From contig NZ_ATAE01000093.1 of NCBI RefSeq assembly GCF_000474275.2, positions 1-59,377 on the forward strand: a stretch of 59,377 nucleotides of DNA, read 5' to 3'. Shown here one piece after another: positions 1 to 10,539 of the stretch. Position numbers and translations under genes: made by a program. Numbering within the stretch: position 1 is the stretch's first letter; each line of letters starts with the position of its first letter. The notes under the pieces were generated by a model that searched no databases, had not been told where the DNA came from, and worked only from the letters and a program-made list of their open reading frames with translations. The DNA comes from Alkalihalophilus marmarensis DSM 21297 (GTDB lineage Bacteria > Bacillota > Bacilli > Bacillales > Bacillaceae_D).

Positions 1-33
1 GAAGAGAAAGGGTGAGCCAGGACGTTGCCAGGC
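1..33 (+). rRNA. Possible 3' end of a 5S rRNA gene (partial)
   Basis: Bases 19-33 (AGGACGTTGCCAGGC) are identical in form to the 3' end of many Bacillota 5S rRNAs, and an intrinsic terminator follows directly. In Bacillaceae an rRNA operon often precedes ctsR. Against this, bases 1-18 do not look like the usual 5S helix sequence, and only 33 bases are visible. An alternative is the tail of an upstream reading frame ending at TGA 13-15. Low confidence. Confidence 0.35.
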
Positions 34-37
34 AGAT

Positions 38-67
38 AAAACACAATCCATTAGGATTGTGTTTTTT
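38..67 (+). terminator. Intrinsic terminator of the upstream unit
   Basis: A perfect 9-bp stem, ACACAATCC (41-49) with GGATTGTGT (54-62), and an ATTA loop, is followed by a T run to 67. It ends whatever transcription unit lies left of the window, probably an rRNA operon. Confidence 0.85.
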
Positions 68-70
68 AGT

Positions 71-306
71 ATGCATAAACAGCGAAGGACCACTTATGAG
101 CTAAGCCTAGCAGATCTCCTCGCCCGTCAACTAATGCAATAAACAGCAAAGCAGGTACTATTCCGCTTTCTACTGATGCAAATAGCTGCTCATCAGGCGC
201 AATAAACAATCTTTGACGCAATGAGCCTCTGAACCTGAACAATTACACGAAACCCCGGCGCAATCCTCCATTCAACCAACGCAATTACTCATTAAATCGG
301 CGCATA
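71..306. repeat. Intergenic stretch with a recurring GCGCAATAAAC-like motif
   Basis: The gap between the first terminator and the ctsR promoter carries no convincing reading frame. Variants of one short motif recur: ATGCATAAACAGC (71-83), ATGCAATAAACAGC (134-147), GATGCAAATAGC (175-186), GGCGCAATAAACA (196-208), GACGCAATGAGCC (215-227), CGGCGCAATCC (256-266), AACGCAATTAC (278-288) and CGGCGCATA (298-306). Spacing is irregular, about 20-60 bases. Function unknown; it could be a decayed repeat family. Confidence 0.4.
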
Positions 307-509
307 CCATCCTCCTCAATCCTGCCTCTATCTAAAATATCTCGTATATGAGCTACTTTCTAAAATTAAAAACCTTTCAACTGATTCGAAATAATAATGA
401 TTATTCTATTCATATATAGGGAATAGAGAAAGAATTACTTAACCAATTACATATTCCATGTAGAGATTGATGAGTCATTGGCTATACTAGCTTGTGTGAC
501 GTCAAATAG

Positions 510-538
510 TTGCACTTTTACAACAGATTGATTATAAT
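510..538 (+). promoter_or_regulatory. Sigma-A promoter of the ctsR operon
   Basis: TTGCAC (510-515) and TATAAT (533-538) are separated by 17 bases. The predicted start of transcription, near 545, falls at the edge of the CtsR operator, so a bound repressor would block polymerase. Confidence 0.8.
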
Positions 539-546
539 ATTTTCAA

Positions 547-569
547 AGTCAAAGATAGTCAAAGTCAAA
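547..569 (+). promoter_or_regulatory. CtsR operator (heptad direct repeat)
   Basis: AGTCAAA (547-553), a 3-base spacer and AGTCAAA (557-563) match the known CtsR box, a tandem (A/G)GTCAAA repeat. A third GTCAAA (564-569) follows without a spacer. The site lies just after the predicted transcription start, as expected for autorepression of the ctsR operon. Confidence 0.9.
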
Positions 570-593
570 ATGGAAGAGAGGAGGCGTCTATGA

Positions 594-1064
594 TTGAGGA
601 ACATATCGGATATTATTGAAAATTACCTTAAGTCAACTTTAATGAAAAGTAAAGATGATTTGCTTGAAATAAAACGAAGCGAATTAGCAAAACAATTTGA
701 ATGTGTGCCCTCTCAAATTAATTATGTGATTAGTACTCGTTTCACAATAGAAAAAGGTTATATTGTGGAAAGTAAACGAGGCGGTGGCGGGTATATTCGA
801 ATTATTAAAGTGAAGCCTCATGACGATCTAGCTCTCTTCGAACAGGTCATGAATGTAATTGGAACAAAAATTGATCAACAAACAGCAGAAAATGTGATAC
901 TACGGCTTCTAGAAGAAGGGGCTATCTCTAAAAGGGAAGCAAATCTTATGGTAAGTGTAGTAGACCGATCATTATTCCAAACAACGGTTACTCATCGAGA
1001 TGAAATAAGGGCAAACCTTATAAAAGCAATGCTCGAAACATTAACTTATAAACAAGACCGTTAA
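594..1064 (+). CDS. ctsR: Class III heat-shock repressor CtsR
   Basis: CtsR is a dimeric repressor of clp genes and of its own operon; heat inactivates it and McsB phosphorylates it on arginine. The 156-residue product has the family's usual length. An N-terminal winged helix-turn-helix (about residues 27-70) includes the glycine-rich wing RGGGGYIRI (62-70). The tetraglycine is the known heat-sensing loop, and Arg62 corresponds to the described McsB target. The start is TTG at 594, with AGGAGG (579-584) nine bases upstream; the nearer ATG at 590 is out of frame. Heads ctsR-mcsA-mcsB-clpC. Confidence 0.96.
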   Translation: MRNISDIIENYLKSTLMKSKDDLLEIKRSELAKQFECVPSQINYVISTRFTIEKGYIVESKRGGGGYIRIIKVKPHDDLALFEQVMNVIGTKIDQQTAENVILRLLEEGAISKREANLMVSVVDRSLFQTTVTHRDEIRANLIKAMLETLTYKQDR

Positions 1065-1166
1065 TAGAAATTCGTTAAAAGACTTACCTTAATCGATCTT
1101 CCTTTAATCGATAACTGTCTATTATCAAACCTGTTTAATATCGAAAAGTGAGTGAGGTGTTATGCG

Positions 1167-1700
1167 ATGAAATGCCAAGAATGTGATGAAAGAGAGGCGA
1201 CATTGCATTTTACGAAAATTGTTAACGGGAAAAAAGCAGAATTTCATATATGTGAACATTGTGCAAGAGAAAAAGGAGAGCACATCCCAGGCTCTAACAG
1301 CTTCTCTATTCACCAATTACTATCTGGGCTGCTTCATTTAGATAAACCTATAAATACAAGTCAAGATAAGGTTAATAGACCTAAAGAGCTGATTTGTCAA
1401 AATTGCGGAATGAAGTATGAACAGTTCACCCGTACCGGAAGATTTGGCTGTGCGGCCTGCTATAAGAGTTTCGAAGATAAATTGGACCCTATTCTAAAAA
1501 GGGTACATAGTGGAAACCACACTCACTCTGGAAAGATTCCCGTAAGAGTAGGCGGAGGAATTCAGCTTCAACGAGAAATTGACTCATTGAAAGCTCAAAT
1601 GAAGCAGTACATTGAACGTGAAGAATTTGAGCAGGCAGCAGAGACCCGTGACCAAATTCGAGCGCTTGAAGAACAAAAAAAGAATCAAGGAGAGGGGTGA
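1167..1700 (+). CDS. mcsA: Protein-arginine kinase activator McsA
   Basis: McsA binds and activates the arginine kinase McsB and takes part in stress control of CtsR and ClpC. Four CXXC pairs are visible at residues 3/6, 29/32, 77/80 and 95/98, as expected for the two zinc modules, followed by a C-terminal UVR motif (about 135-172) that resembles the UvrB/UvrC contact motif also present in ClpC. I chose ATG 1167 (177 residues), because GAGGTG lies about seven bases upstream and the homologous N-terminus begins MKCQEC. An in-frame GTG at 1152 would add five residues without a ribosome binding site. Four bases separate it from mcsB. Confidence 0.94.
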   Translation: MKCQECDEREATLHFTKIVNGKKAEFHICEHCAREKGEHIPGSNSFSIHQLLSGLLHLDKPINTSQDKVNRPKELICQNCGMKYEQFTRTGRFGCAACYKSFEDKLDPILKRVHSGNHTHSGKIPVRVGGGIQLQREIDSLKAQMKQYIEREEFEQAAETRDQIRALEEQKKNQGEG

Positions 1701-1704
1701 GAGG

Positions 1705-2781
1705 ATGTCACTCCAGAAATTTATCTCAGAAGCAATTAGTCCTTGGATGAAAAAAGATGGTGCAGATTCGGATATTGTCTTGAGCAGCCGAATAAGATTA
1801 GCAAGAAACCTAAAAGAATATAAGTTCCCTTTGTTAGCTACCATGGAAGAATCAAGCGCAGTAGTAAAGCAGGTTAAAGAGTCATTGCTTACAGAGGACA
1901 ACCAAGAGACTGGTCCGCTTGAACTTGTTTTAATGGAAGATTTAAAAGCTAACGAAAAAAGAGTTTTAGTAGAGAAGCACTTGATCAGCCCCAACTTAGC
2001 GGAGCAATCAAAACACGGTGCTGTGATCCTCAGTGAAGATGAGTCGGTAAGTATTATGATTAATGAAGAAGATCATCTTCGAATTCAATGTCTTTTTCCT
2101 GGGTTTCAATTAACGAAAGGTTTAGAGGCAGCTAGTAGATTGGATGATTGGATTGAAGAAAGAGTGACCTATGCTTTTGATGAAAAAAGAGGTTATTTAA
2201 CCAGCTGTCCGACAAATGTTGGGACAGGGTTAAGAGCTTCAGTGATGATGCACCTTCCAGCGCTTGCGATGACTCGTCAATTAAATAAAATTTTACCGGC
2301 AATTAATCAATTAGGATTAGTTGTTAGAGGAATTTACGGGGAAGGTAGCGAAGCTTTAGGTAACCTATTTCAAGTTTCAAACCAATTAACTCTCGGAAAA
2401 TCTGAACAAGATATCGTTGAAGACCTGCGAGATGTAGTGATGCAGTTGATTCAACAAGAACGTGCAGCACGAGAAGTGTTAATGCAAAGTTCGAAATTAC
2501 AGCTAGAAGACAGGGTGTACCGCTCTTACGGGATCCTTTCTTATAGTCGAGTAATTGAATCAAAAGAAGCTACTCAGCGATTGTCTGATGTCAGATTAGG
2601 TATTGATGTTGGTCTGCTTGAGAATGTTTCTGCAAATATTTTAAATGAGTTAATGATCCTAACTCAGCCGGGCTTTTTGCAGCAGTACGCAGGCGAAGTG
2701 TTATCGCCGGATTTACGAGATGAGCGGCGTGCAACTCTCATCCGTGAACGATTAAAACTTGAGAACGATACGAACGAATAA
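1705..2781 (+). CDS. mcsB: Protein arginine kinase McsB
   Basis: McsB uses a phosphagen-kinase fold to phosphorylate arginine side chains. This inactivates CtsR and tags proteins for ClpCP. The 358-residue protein carries the SSRIRLARN segment (27-35) typical of the ATP-guanido phosphotransferase domain, the INEEDH segment further on, and a C-terminal RDERRA that fits the RDXXRA phospho-arginine sensing motif of the family. Start ATG 1705 follows a purine-rich AAGGAGAGGGG site. The longer frame back to 1612 overlaps mcsA by about 90 bases and lacks a binding site. Translationally linked to mcsA and clpC. Confidence 0.95.
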   Translation: MSLQKFISEAISPWMKKDGADSDIVLSSRIRLARNLKEYKFPLLATMEESSAVVKQVKESLLTEDNQETGPLELVLMEDLKANEKRVLVEKHLISPNLAEQSKHGAVILSEDESVSIMINEEDHLRIQCLFPGFQLTKGLEAASRLDDWIEERVTYAFDEKRGYLTSCPTNVGTGLRASVMMHLPALAMTRQLNKILPAINQLGLVVRGIYGEGSEALGNLFQVSNQLTLGKSEQDIVEDLRDVVMQLIQQERAAREVLMQSSKLQLEDRVYRSYGILSYSRVIESKEATQRLSDVRLGIDVGLLENVSANILNELMILTQPGFLQQYAGEVLSPDLRDERRATLIRERLKLENDTNE

Positions 2782-2798
2782 ACGTGGAGGTGGCGCCA

Positions 2799-5240
2799 AT
2801 GATGTTTGGACGTTTAACAGAACGAGCTCAGAAGGTATTAGCATTAGCACAAGAGGAAGCCATTCGATTAGGTCATAATAATATTGGTACAGAGCATGTA
2901 CTGCTCGGTCTGATTAGAGAAGGAGAAGGAATTGCTGCTAAAGCGTTGCAAGCCCTTGGATTAGGTTCAGAAAAAATTCAAAAAGAAGTAGAGACTTTAA
3001 TCGGAAAAGGCCAAGAAGGGTCTAAAACGATTCATTATACACCCCGTGCCAAAAAGGTAATTGAGCTTTCTATGGATGAAGCGAGAAAGCTTGGACACTC
3101 TTATGTCGGCACAGAACATATCCTTTTAGGGTTAATTAGAGAAGGAGAGGGTGTTGCAGCAAGAGTATTAAATAATCTTGGTGTAAGCCTCAATAAAGCA
3201 CGTCAGCAAGTACTGCAGTTACTAGGCAGCAATGAGGTTGGCAGCTCTTCACAACAAGGAGGAAGTGCTACTCATGCTAACACGCCGACACTTGACAGCT
3301 TAGCAAGAGACTTAACTGCTATTGCCCGTGAAGAGTCACTTGACCCTGTTATTGGACGAAGTAAAGAGATTGAGCGTGTAATCCAAGTACTCAGCCGTCG
3401 TACAAAAAACAACCCTGTTTTAATCGGGGAGCCTGGTGTTGGTAAAACGGCGATTGCTGAAGGATTAGCACAAGCTATTGTTGCAAATGAAGTTCCTGAA
3501 ACACTTCGCAACAAACGTGTGATGACACTCGATATGGGTACGGTAGTAGCTGGTACAAAATATCGTGGTGAATTCGAAGACCGTTTAAAGAAAGTGATGG
3601 ATGAGATTCGTCAAGCGGGTAATGTCATTTTATTCATTGATGAGCTGCACACATTAATTGGTGCAGGTGGAGCAGAAGGTGCCATTGACGCTTCTAATAT
3701 CTTAAAGCCTTCACTAGCACGTGGAGAACTTCAATGTATCGGTGCGACAACTCTTGATGAATACCGTAAGTATATTGAAAAAGATGCAGCGCTTGAGCGT
3801 CGTTTCCAGCCAATTCAAGTAAATGAGCCGACGCTAGAGGAGTCGATCTTAATCTTAAAAGGTCTCCGTGATCGTTACGAAGCACATCACCGTGTAACAA
3901 TTACAGATGAGGCGATTGAAGAGTCTGTTAAAATGTCAGATCGCTACATTTCAGATCGTTTCTTACCTGACAAAGCCATTGATTTAATTGACGAGGCTGC
4001 TTCAAAAGTGAGACTGCGTTCTTACACAGCACCTCCAAACTTAAAAGAGCTTGAAGGTCGTCTTGAAGAAACGCGTAAAGAAAAAGATGCTGCCGTTCAA
4101 AGCCAAGAATTTGAAAAAGCAGCTTCTCTTCGTGACACTGAACAGCGTCTGCGTGAAGAACTTGAAGAGATGAAGAACGAGTGGAAGAAAAAGCAAGGGC
4201 AAGAGGATACCGAAGTTGTCGTTGAAGATATTGCCCAAGTCGTTGCTAGCTGGACTGGAATTCCTGTATCAAAGCTAGCTGAGGAAGAAACAGAAAGATT
4301 GCTTAAGATGGAGAAAATTCTTCATGAGCGTGTAGTAGGCCAAGAAGAAGCTGTTATATCTATTTCTAAAGCAGTAAGGCGTGCTCGTGCAGGCTTAAAG
4401 GACCCTAAACGTCCAATTGGTTCATTTATATTCCTAGGGCCGACTGGTGTTGGTAAAACAGAATTGGCACGTGCAGTAGCCGAGACATTATTTGGAGATG
4501 AAGATGCAGTGATTCGTATCGACATGTCTGAGTATATGGAAAAGCACGCAACGAGCCGTTTAGTAGGTTCTCCTCCGGGATATGTAGGACATGAAGACGG
4601 TGGACAGTTAACAGAGAAAGTTCGTCGCAAGCCATACTCTGTAATTCTTTTAGATGAAATTGAAAAAGCTCACCCGGAAGTATTTAATATTTTATTGCAA
4701 GTGCTTGAGGATGGACGATTAACAGATTCTAAAGGCCGTACGGTAGACTTCCGCAATACAGCAATCATCATGACATCCAACGTTGGTGCTAGTACGTTAA
4801 AACGTAATAAGTATCTTGGGTTTACAACGGAAAGTGAAGGGCAAGAGTATAAAGATATGAAAGGAAAGGTGATGGCTGAGCTTAAACGAAGCTTCCGCCC
4901 TGAATTCCTTAACCGTATCGATGAAATTATTGTCTTCCATTCACTAGAGAAAAAGCATGTGCGTGAAATCATCACATTAATGGCAGATCAATTAAAGCAG
5001 CGCTTGAAAGAGCAGGGCATTGATTTTGAACTTACTGAGGCTGCAAAAGATAAGATTACTGACCTTGGTTATGATCCGGAGTACGGTGCGCGTCCATTAC
5101 GCCGTGCGCTTCAAAAGCAAGTAGAAGACCGCCTCTCAGAAGAACTTCTTAAAGGAACGATCTTCAAAGGACAGAAGGCGATCATTGATGTGAAAGATGA
5201 TGAGCTTGTTGTAGAAACGCGTGAAAGTGCGCAAGTATAA
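2799..5240 (+). CDS. clpC: AAA+ unfoldase ClpC (ClpCP protease ATPase)
   Basis: ClpC unfolds substrates, including arginine-phosphorylated proteins, and feeds them to ClpP in the cytoplasm. The 813-residue product has the full layout: double Clp N-domain repeat (1-145), first AAA+ module with Walker A GEPGVGKT (210-217), a UVR-containing middle domain (about 415-455) that contacts adaptors, and a second AAA+ module with GPTGVGKT (547-554). An LGF tripeptide in the second module fits the ClpP-docking loop. ATG 2799 is eight bases from GGAGG (2786-2790) and gives the MMFGR start usual in the family. Last gene of the CtsR operon; a hairpin follows. Confidence 0.97.
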   Translation: MMFGRLTERAQKVLALAQEEAIRLGHNNIGTEHVLLGLIREGEGIAAKALQALGLGSEKIQKEVETLIGKGQEGSKTIHYTPRAKKVIELSMDEARKLGHSYVGTEHILLGLIREGEGVAARVLNNLGVSLNKARQQVLQLLGSNEVGSSSQQGGSATHANTPTLDSLARDLTAIAREESLDPVIGRSKEIERVIQVLSRRTKNNPVLIGEPGVGKTAIAEGLAQAIVANEVPETLRNKRVMTLDMGTVVAGTKYRGEFEDRLKKVMDEIRQAGNVILFIDELHTLIGAGGAEGAIDASNILKPSLARGELQCIGATTLDEYRKYIEKDAALERRFQPIQVNEPTLEESILILKGLRDRYEAHHRVTITDEAIEESVKMSDRYISDRFLPDKAIDLIDEAASKVRLRSYTAPPNLKELEGRLEETRKEKDAAVQSQEFEKAASLRDTEQRLREELEEMKNEWKKKQGQEDTEVVVEDIAQVVASWTGIPVSKLAEEETERLLKMEKILHERVVGQEEAVISISKAVRRARAGLKDPKRPIGSFIFLGPTGVGKTELARAVAETLFGDEDAVIRIDMSEYMEKHATSRLVGSPPGYVGHEDGGQLTEKVRRKPYSVILLDEIEKAHPEVFNILLQVLEDGRLTDSKGRTVDFRNTAIIMTSNVGASTLKRNKYLGFTTESEGQEYKDMKGKVMAELKRSFRPEFLNRIDEIIVFHSLEKKHVREIITLMADQLKQRLKEQGIDFELTEAAKDKITDLGYDPEYGARPLRRALQKQVEDRLSEELLKGTIFKGQKAIIDVKDDELVVETRESAQV

Positions 5241-5263
5241 ATAATCGACTAAATTCGGGAAAG

Positions 5264-5300
5264 AAAAGCCGAGGGACAGACATAATCCCTCGGCTTTTCA
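5264..5300 (+). terminator. Terminator after clpC
   Basis: A perfect 13-bp stem (5264-5276 with 5286-5298), AAAAGCCGAGGGA against TCCCTCGGCTTTT, has a 9-base loop. The T run is short (four, inside the stem) but the stem is strong. Confidence 0.8.
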
Positions 5301-5389
5301 CCATAGAGATAGTAGTACCTCCTCTTTCACGTTTGTCTCCTATCTCTGTTACAATAAGAGTAGAAGAAGTAAGGAAGTGAGGAAGGGTA

Positions 5390-6766
5390 ATGGCAAAGAA
5401 AAAAACAAAGTTCGTTTGTCAGGAATGCGGCTATGAATCAGCCAAGTGGATGGGGAAATGTCCTGGTTGTCAAGGCTGGAACACCATGGTCGAAGAGTTT
5501 GAGCCAAGTGCCAAACAATCTAGCCGGAGTTATGTCACTTCAGGGGCAGCCCAAGGGACGAAACCGCAAGCGATCACAACCATTGTTAGTGAAACAGAAG
5601 CTAGAATGAGCACGACGATGGTCGAGTTAAATCGTGTACTCGGCGGAGGGATTGTACCTGGCTCGCTTGTATTAGTAGGCGGTGACCCCGGAATAGGCAA
5701 GTCTACTCTATTACTCCAATTATCAGCGAAGCTCGCTGCTACAAATGAGAAAGTCCTCTATATCTCTGGTGAGGAATCTGTAAAGCAGACCAAACTGCGG
5801 GCTGATCGATTAAATGTATCATCATCTAACCTTTATGTATTAGCTGAGACAGATCTAAGCTTTATTGAACGAGCTATTGATCAAGTCGAACCAGCCCTCG
5901 TCATTATCGATTCCATTCAAACCGTTTACCAAGATGAGATTGCCTCTGCACCAGGAAGTGTGGCACAAGTAAGAGAGTGTACTGCAGCCTTTATGAAAAT
6001 AGCAAAGACACGCGGGATTGCGATCTTTATCGTAGGTCATGTGACCAAACAGGGTTCGATAGCTGGGCCGAAGCTTCTTGAACATATGGTCGATTCGGTT
6101 TTATATTTCGAAGGAGAGCGTCATCATACATATCGAATTCTTCGTGCTGTGAAAAATCGTTTCGGTTCGACGAATGAGATGGGGATCTTTGAAATGAAGG
6201 AATTAGGATTAGAAGAAGTGTTGAATCCTTCTGAGATATTCTTAGAGGAACGCTCAAAAGGAGCAGCAGGATCGATCGTTGTCGCATCAATGGAAGGTAC
6301 GAGGCCTGTATTAGTCGAACTGCAAGCACTTATTTCTCCAACCAGTTTTGGGAATCCTAGAAGAATGGCAACAGGAATTGATCATAACCGTGTATCACTG
6401 TTAATGGCTGTTTTAGAAAAGCGTGTAGGTCTCTTGCTACAGAATCAAGATGCCTACCTTAATGTAGCAGGCGGTGTTCGCTTAGACGAACCTGCTATTG
6501 ATTTAGCGATTGCATTAAGTATCGCATCTAGCTTCCGTAACCAAGTGACAAGCCCAACAGATGTGGCGATCGGAGAGATTGGATTGACCGGCGAAATACG
6601 TAGGGTGTCACGGATTGAACAGCGTGTGAATGAGGCAGCTAAATTAGGGTTTAAGCGTGCTATTATACCTGAGAAGAATCTTGGAGGCTGGAGTGTTCCA
6701 AAAGAGATTCAAGTAGTAGGCGTACCAACGTTAGAGCGTGCGCTTGAGGTAGCTTTAGGGAGGTAA
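5390..6766 (+). CDS. radA: DNA repair protein RadA (Sms)
   Basis: RadA is a RecA-like helicase that promotes branch migration of recombination intermediates. Visible parts of the 458-residue protein are an N-terminal C4 zinc finger (C10, C13, C24, C27), Walker [11 protein letters not shown] (97-106), the RadA-specific KNRFG motif (255-259), and a Lon-protease-like C-terminal domain. ATG 5390 follows a GGAAGGG site and yields the typical [10 protein letters not shown] start. disA begins only five bases after its stop; RadA is known to interact with DisA, so the pairing is functional. A weak TACAAT (5350-5355) may be its promoter. Confidence 0.96.
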   Translation: MAKKKTKFVCQECGYESAKWMGKCPGCQGWNTMVEEFEPSAKQSSRSYVTSGAAQGTKPQAITTIVSETEARMSTTMVELNRVLGGGIVPGSLVLVGGDPGIGKSTLLLQLSAKLAATNEKVLYISGEESVKQTKLRADRLNVSSSNLYVLAETDLSFIERAIDQVEPALVIIDSIQTVYQDEIASAPGSVAQVRECTAAFMKIAKTRGIAIFIVGHVTKQGSIAGPKLLEHMVDSVLYFEGERHHTYRILRAVKNRFGSTNEMGIFEMKELGLEEVLNPSEIFLEERSKGAAGSIVVASMEGTRPVLVELQALISPTSFGNPRRMATGIDHNRVSLLMAVLEKRVGLLLQNQDAYLNVAGGVRLDEPAIDLAIALSIASSFRNQVTSPTDVAIGEIGLTGEIRRVSRIEQRVNEAAKLGFKRAIIPEKNLGGWSVPKEIQVVGVPTLERALEVALGR

Positions 6767-6771
6767 GTCGT

Positions 6772-7845
6772 ATGGATGAAAGGAAAAAAGAGGGCTTTAT
6801 TCAGAGTGTATTAAAACTGGTAGCCCCTGGTACTGCTCTACGTGCAGGAATCGATAATGTACTTCGAGCTAAAACAGGGGGCTTAATTGTTCTTGGTTAT
6901 AATAATGAGATGATGAATATTGTAGATGGGGGCTTCTTTATAAATTGTGATTTCTCCCCTGCTTACTTATATGAGCTGGCTAAAATGGACGGTGCCATCA
7001 TTTTAAGCGAGGATGGAAAACGTATTTTGTATGCGAACACTCAGCTTGTTCCTAATAACGGGATTGAATCAAATGAAACAGGAATCCGCCATAGAACAGC
7101 AGAACGTGTAGCAAAACAAACGGGAAACCTTGTTATTTCGATCTCTCAGCGCCGTAATGTTATCACTCTATATCAAGGAGAAAATCGCTATTCTCTAAAA
7201 GATATTGGGGTTATCTTAACGAAGGCAAACCAAGCGATTCAAACACTTGAAAAGTATAAAGTGGTTCTTGACCAAGGGATAACAAACTTAGGAGCATTAG
7301 AATTTGAACAGCTGGTTACATTCCATGAGGTAACTCAAGTAATTCACCGAGTGCAGATGGTGCTGCGGATTAAAAGAGAAATCTTGAATTACGTCAATGA
7401 ACTTGGTGATGAGGGCAGATTGATTACTATGCAGTTGAATGAACTGGTATCAAATATCGAAAAAGAAGCGATTTACCTGCTGAAAGATTATGTGAAGGAT
7501 AGAAAGCAAGATGAGTTCGATACGTTGCGAGAACTGACAAAGTCTCAGACAGAAGATCTGCTTGATGAACATGAAATTGTGAAGGTACTCGGATACGGGA
7601 AAAATGTGAATGTTCAAGAACAAGCCGTGTCACCAAGAGGGTACCGGATCCTGCACAGAATCCCAAGACTCCCGCCAGCAATTATTAATAACCTGATTGA
7701 TAAATACGGCAATTTATCGAGCATCATGTTTGCGAGTATCGAGGAACTTGATGAAGTCGAAGGGATCGGAGAAGCACGTGCTAAAATGATAAAAGATGGT
7801 CTTCAAAGGATTCAAGAACAGTTGTTTGTAGACCGTCATATCTAA
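6772..7845 (+). CDS. disA: Diadenylate cyclase DisA, DNA integrity scanning protein
   Basis: DisA converts two ATP to cyclic di-AMP and scans the chromosome for branched lesions, delaying sporulation when it stalls. The 357-residue product contains the DAC domain motifs DGA (73-75) and RHRTAE (106-111), which bind ATP and metal, then a helical spine and a C-terminal HhH DNA-binding region (about 300-350). Length and order of domains match the Bacillus protein. ATG 6772 sits behind GGGAGG at the end of radA. No obvious promoter of its own. Confidence 0.96.
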   Translation: MDERKKEGFIQSVLKLVAPGTALRAGIDNVLRAKTGGLIVLGYNNEMMNIVDGGFFINCDFSPAYLYELAKMDGAIILSEDGKRILYANTQLVPNNGIESNETGIRHRTAERVAKQTGNLVISISQRRNVITLYQGENRYSLKDIGVILTKANQAIQTLEKYKVVLDQGITNLGALEFEQLVTFHEVTQVIHRVQMVLRIKREILNYVNELGDEGRLITMQLNELVSNIEKEAIYLLKDYVKDRKQDEFDTLRELTKSQTEDLLDEHEIVKVLGYGKNVNVQEQAVSPRGYRILHRIPRLPPAIINNLIDKYGNLSSIMFASIEELDEVEGIGEARAKMIKDGLQRIQEQLFVDRHI

Positions 7846-7964
7846 GGGTAGTTAAGTTATCTGAATTGACAGAATTTTATTCGTTTGTTACGTTTTAAGT
7901 AACATTTTATCATGGAATTTTATGTGAAATTAAGTTTGCTAGGTTTCAATTATGGAAACTTGTC

Positions 7965-7970
7965 TATAAT
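7965..7970 (+). promoter_or_regulatory. Possible -10 element for the PIN-TRAM gene
   Basis: TATAAT at 7965-7970 lies 21 bases before the start codon. No good -35 is present at 17 bases. An isolated TTGACA (7866-7871) about 95 bases upstream has no convincing -10. Tentative. Confidence 0.35.
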
Positions 7971-7991
7971 AATTGAAGGAGGTGAAGCTGA

Positions 7992-9080
7992 ATGCTGAGA
8001 TGGATTGTGCAATTGTTTTTCATTTTAATGGGTGGGACCTTAGGGTTTTTATTTGTTCCTGAACTGATTCAGGTGATCAACTTTGGTGAAACGCCAGCTT
8101 GGTTAATGAGTCCTTATGCAGGTGCTGTAATTGGAGCCGTTATTCTGTTTGTTACGACTTTCTGGTTAGCTGACTATATCGTAAATCTTATGAAACTTGT
8201 AGAAGAAGCGATTGTCAAAGCTCCTGTTACAGATGTTTTATTTGGCTCGATGGGATTGATTATTGGACTAATTGTTGCGTATTTAATAGGTATTCCTCTA
8301 AATGTTATTCAAATCCCTGTCGTAAGTACGATTGTTCCTATCTTTGTAACGATATTCTTAGGGTATTTCGGTTTCCAGATTGGTTTTAAGAAGCGTGATG
8401 AATTAATTAATCTGTTCACGCGAAACATAGGAAAAGATAAAAAGAAAGAAGAGGAAGAGCGTGCTAGCGGCAGTCAGCTGAAAATTCTTGATACGAGTGT
8501 CATTATTGATGGCCGCATTGCTGATATTTGCAAGACAGGTTTTCTAGAAGGGACTTTAGTGATCCCGGAATTTGTCTTAGAAGAGCTCCAGCATATTGCT
8601 GATTCCTCAGATGTATTAAAGCGCAATAGAGGCCGCCGAGGATTAGATATTTTAAATAAAATCCAAAAAGAATTACCGATAAATGTTGAGATCTATGAAG
8701 GTGACTTTGAAGAGATTCAAGAGGTTGACAGTAAGCTTGTGAAATTAGCTAAACTTTCTTCAGGTATAGTTGTAACAAATGATTTCAATTTGAATAAAGT
8801 TTGTGAACTGCAAGGTGTGTCGGTCTTAAATATTAATGACCTGGCGAATGCTGTTAAACCAGTTGTTCTTCCAGGTGAAGAACTGAATGTTCAAGTGATT
8901 AAAGATGGAAAAGAACAGCATCAAGGCGTCGCTTATTTAGATGACGGCACAATGATTGTCGTAGAAGGCGGACGTGATCATATAGGAAAGAATCTTGATG
9001 TAGTGGTTACAAGTGTTCTGCAAACCAGCGCAGGGCGTATGATTTTCGCAAAACCTAAACTGTTAGAAAAAGCTTTGTAA
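7992..9080 (+). CDS. yacL: PIN and TRAM domain membrane protein (YacL type)
   Basis: A 362-residue membrane-anchored putative nuclease. Four hydrophobic segments occupy about residues 5-25, 36-58, 75-97 and 110-130. A PIN nuclease domain follows, beginning near [10 protein letters not shown] with the first conserved Asp at 167. A C-terminal TRAM domain (about 300-352) is an RNA-binding beta-barrel. The order is that of the YacL/PilT-type family found between disA and ispD in bacilli. Its substrate is not established as far as I know. ATG 7992 follows GGAGGTG. A terminator follows the gene. Confidence 0.9.
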   Translation: MLRWIVQLFFILMGGTLGFLFVPELIQVINFGETPAWLMSPYAGAVIGAVILFVTTFWLADYIVNLMKLVEEAIVKAPVTDVLFGSMGLIIGLIVAYLIGIPLNVIQIPVVSTIVPIFVTIFLGYFGFQIGFKKRDELINLFTRNIGKDKKKEEEERASGSQLKILDTSVIIDGRIADICKTGFLEGTLVIPEFVLEELQHIADSSDVLKRNRGRRGLDILNKIQKELPINVEIYEGDFEEIQEVDSKLVKLAKLSSGIVVTNDFNLNKVCELQGVSVLNINDLANAVKPVVLPGEELNVQVIKDGKEQHQGVAYLDDGTMIVVEGGRDHIGKNLDVVVTSVLQTSAGRMIFAKPKLLEKAL

Positions 9081-9091
9081 ATAAATGGATG

Positions 9092-9140
9092 AAGCACCTG
9101 CCTCTAAGCGTTGATTCAGATGGAAGGTGCTTTTCTTTTT
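9092..9140 (+). terminator. Terminator after the PIN-TRAM gene
   Basis: AAGCACCT (9092-9099) pairs with AGGTGCTT (9125-9132) around a 25-base loop, followed by TTCTTTTTT. Confidence 0.7.
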
Positions 9141-9226
9141 TAGGTTAACTTACTCTTTTGCTTCATTACGGGTAGGGTGGCTGATTAATCATGGCAAATT
9201 TTATGCGTGTATTCCAAAAATCATGA

Positions 9227-9232
9227 TAAAAT
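9227..9232 (+). promoter_or_regulatory. Possible extended -10 promoter for ispD-ispF
   Basis: TGATAAAAT (9224-9232) has the TGn extension next to a TAAAAT -10 box. The -35 region is poor. It lies about 75 bases before ispD and after the terminator, so it is the best candidate here. Confidence 0.4.
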
Positions 9233-9306
9233 AAAAGGCAATAAAATGATGCCGCGGCAGTAGTTTTGTCTTTTATTGCATCGAGGAGAAGTAGAGGTAT
9301 ACAAAC

Positions 9307-10011
9307 ATGAACTATAGTGTAGTCATTCCTGCTGCAGGACAAGGGAAAAGAATGCGGGCAGGAAAGAATAAACAATTTATCTTTCTTAAGAATGAGCCGA
9401 TTATTGGCCATACGCTTCGTGTTTTTATAGAAGACTCATGGTGCAGACGCATTATTCTTGTAGTTAATAAAGATGATCGCCGCGAAATGGAGAAGTTAAT
9501 CTCTACTTTTAAGGGAGAGAAGCCGATTGAATTGGTTGACGGAGGTACAGAGCGCCAGCAAAGTGTAAAATGCGGAATTGATACTATTTTTGACATGAAG
9601 GATGAGGAAAAAGAAGAAATCGTATTAGTTCACGACGGGGCCAGACCTTTTATCAAGCAGGAAGTCATTCACCGGCTTGTGCAAGCAGCGGCAATTGATA
9701 AGGCTGCAACCGTAGCTGTACCTATGAAAGACACGGTAAAAAGAGTAAGAGATATGACAGTGGTGGAGACGATGGACCGCTCTGAACTATGGTCGATTCA
9801 AACACCGCAAGCTTTTCAGCTAGTTACAATAAAAGAAGCACATGATAAGGCAGAGGATGCGAATCAATTAGGTACAGATGATGCGAGCCTTATTGAATGG
9901 GCAGGCAGGTCAGTGACGATTGTTGAAGGCGATTATACAAATATAAAGCTTACCACCCCTGAAGATCTGCTTTTTGCAGAAGCGATATTGGCACATAAGG
10001 AGAGAGTATAG
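9307..10011 (+). CDS. ispD: 2-C-methyl-D-erythritol 4-phosphate cytidylyltransferase
   Basis: IspD joins MEP to CTP, giving CDP-ME in the non-mevalonate isoprenoid pathway. The 234-residue product shows the nucleotide-binding loop AAGQGKRM (9-16) near the N-terminus, the VHDGARPF segment and the TPQAF motif typical of the family. ispF begins one base after its stop, and the two enzymes act two steps apart in the same pathway. ATG 9307 gives the standard start; its upstream ribosome binding site (GGAGAAG, about 16 bases away) is rather distant. Confidence 0.95.
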   Translation: MNYSVVIPAAGQGKRMRAGKNKQFIFLKNEPIIGHTLRVFIEDSWCRRIILVVNKDDRREMEKLISTFKGEKPIELVDGGTERQQSVKCGIDTIFDMKDEEKEEIVLVHDGARPFIKQEVIHRLVQAAAIDKAATVAVPMKDTVKRVRDMTVVETMDRSELWSIQTPQAFQLVTIKEAHDKAEDANQLGTDDASLIEWAGRSVTIVEGDYTNIKLTTPEDLLFAEAILAHKERV

Positions 10012-10012
10012 G

Positions 10013-10492
10013 ATGATTCGAATAGGACAAGGATATGATGTGCATCAATTAGTAGAAGGAAGACCTCTCATTATCGGCGGAATCACAATCCCGTATGAGA
10101 AAGGTTTGCTTGGTCACTCTGATGCAGATGTGCTGCTTCACACCATTGCGGATGCTGTTCTTGGAGCAGTGGCTGAAGGTGATATCGGCAAACATTTTCC
10201 AGATACTGACCCTGAGTTTAAAGATGCAGATTCAGCGAAACTTTTAACTGATGTATGGGGAATTGTAAAGGAGAAGGGGTATGAATTAGGCAATATTGAT
10301 TGCACGATCATTGCCCAAAAACCCAAAATGGCTCCTCATATAAATGACATGAGACAGCGCATTGCGGAGCTCCTTGAAGCAGATATCAGCCAAGTTAACG
10401 TGAAAGCCACAACTACCGAGAAGCTTGGTTTCACAGGTCGCGGTGAAGGGATTGCTTCACTAGCAACGGTGCTTTTGACAAAGTCATCTTAA
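10013..10492 (+). CDS. ispF: 2-C-methyl-D-erythritol 2,4-cyclodiphosphate synthase
   Basis: IspF cyclizes CDP-ME 2-phosphate to MEcPP, releasing CMP, as a zinc-dependent trimer. The 159-residue product has the metal ligands Asp9, His11 and His43 in the DVH and LLH segments, and the C-terminal [13 protein letters not shown] signature. ATG 10013 lies one base after the ispD stop, and its AAGGAGAG site is inside the ispD end. A longer open frame from 9974 only overlaps ispD. An A/T-rich hairpin without a T tail (about 10492-10517) follows. Confidence 0.96.
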   Translation: MIRIGQGYDVHQLVEGRPLIIGGITIPYEKGLLGHSDADVLLHTIADAVLGAVAEGDIGKHFPDTDPEFKDADSAKLLTDVWGIVKEKGYELGNIDCTIIAQKPKMAPHINDMRQRIAELLEADISQVNVKATTTEKLGFTGRGEGIASLATVLLTKSS

Positions 10493-10539
10493 TTCTTTTA
10501 GGTAAGTCTAAAAAGAGTAACGCAGGATTATAGGAACAA

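Noticed and set aside
1584-1994. 136-codon minus-strand frame across the mcsA-mcsB junction
   Set aside because: Overlaps two well supported genes, with no binding site; hydrophobic composition results from antisense of charged helices.
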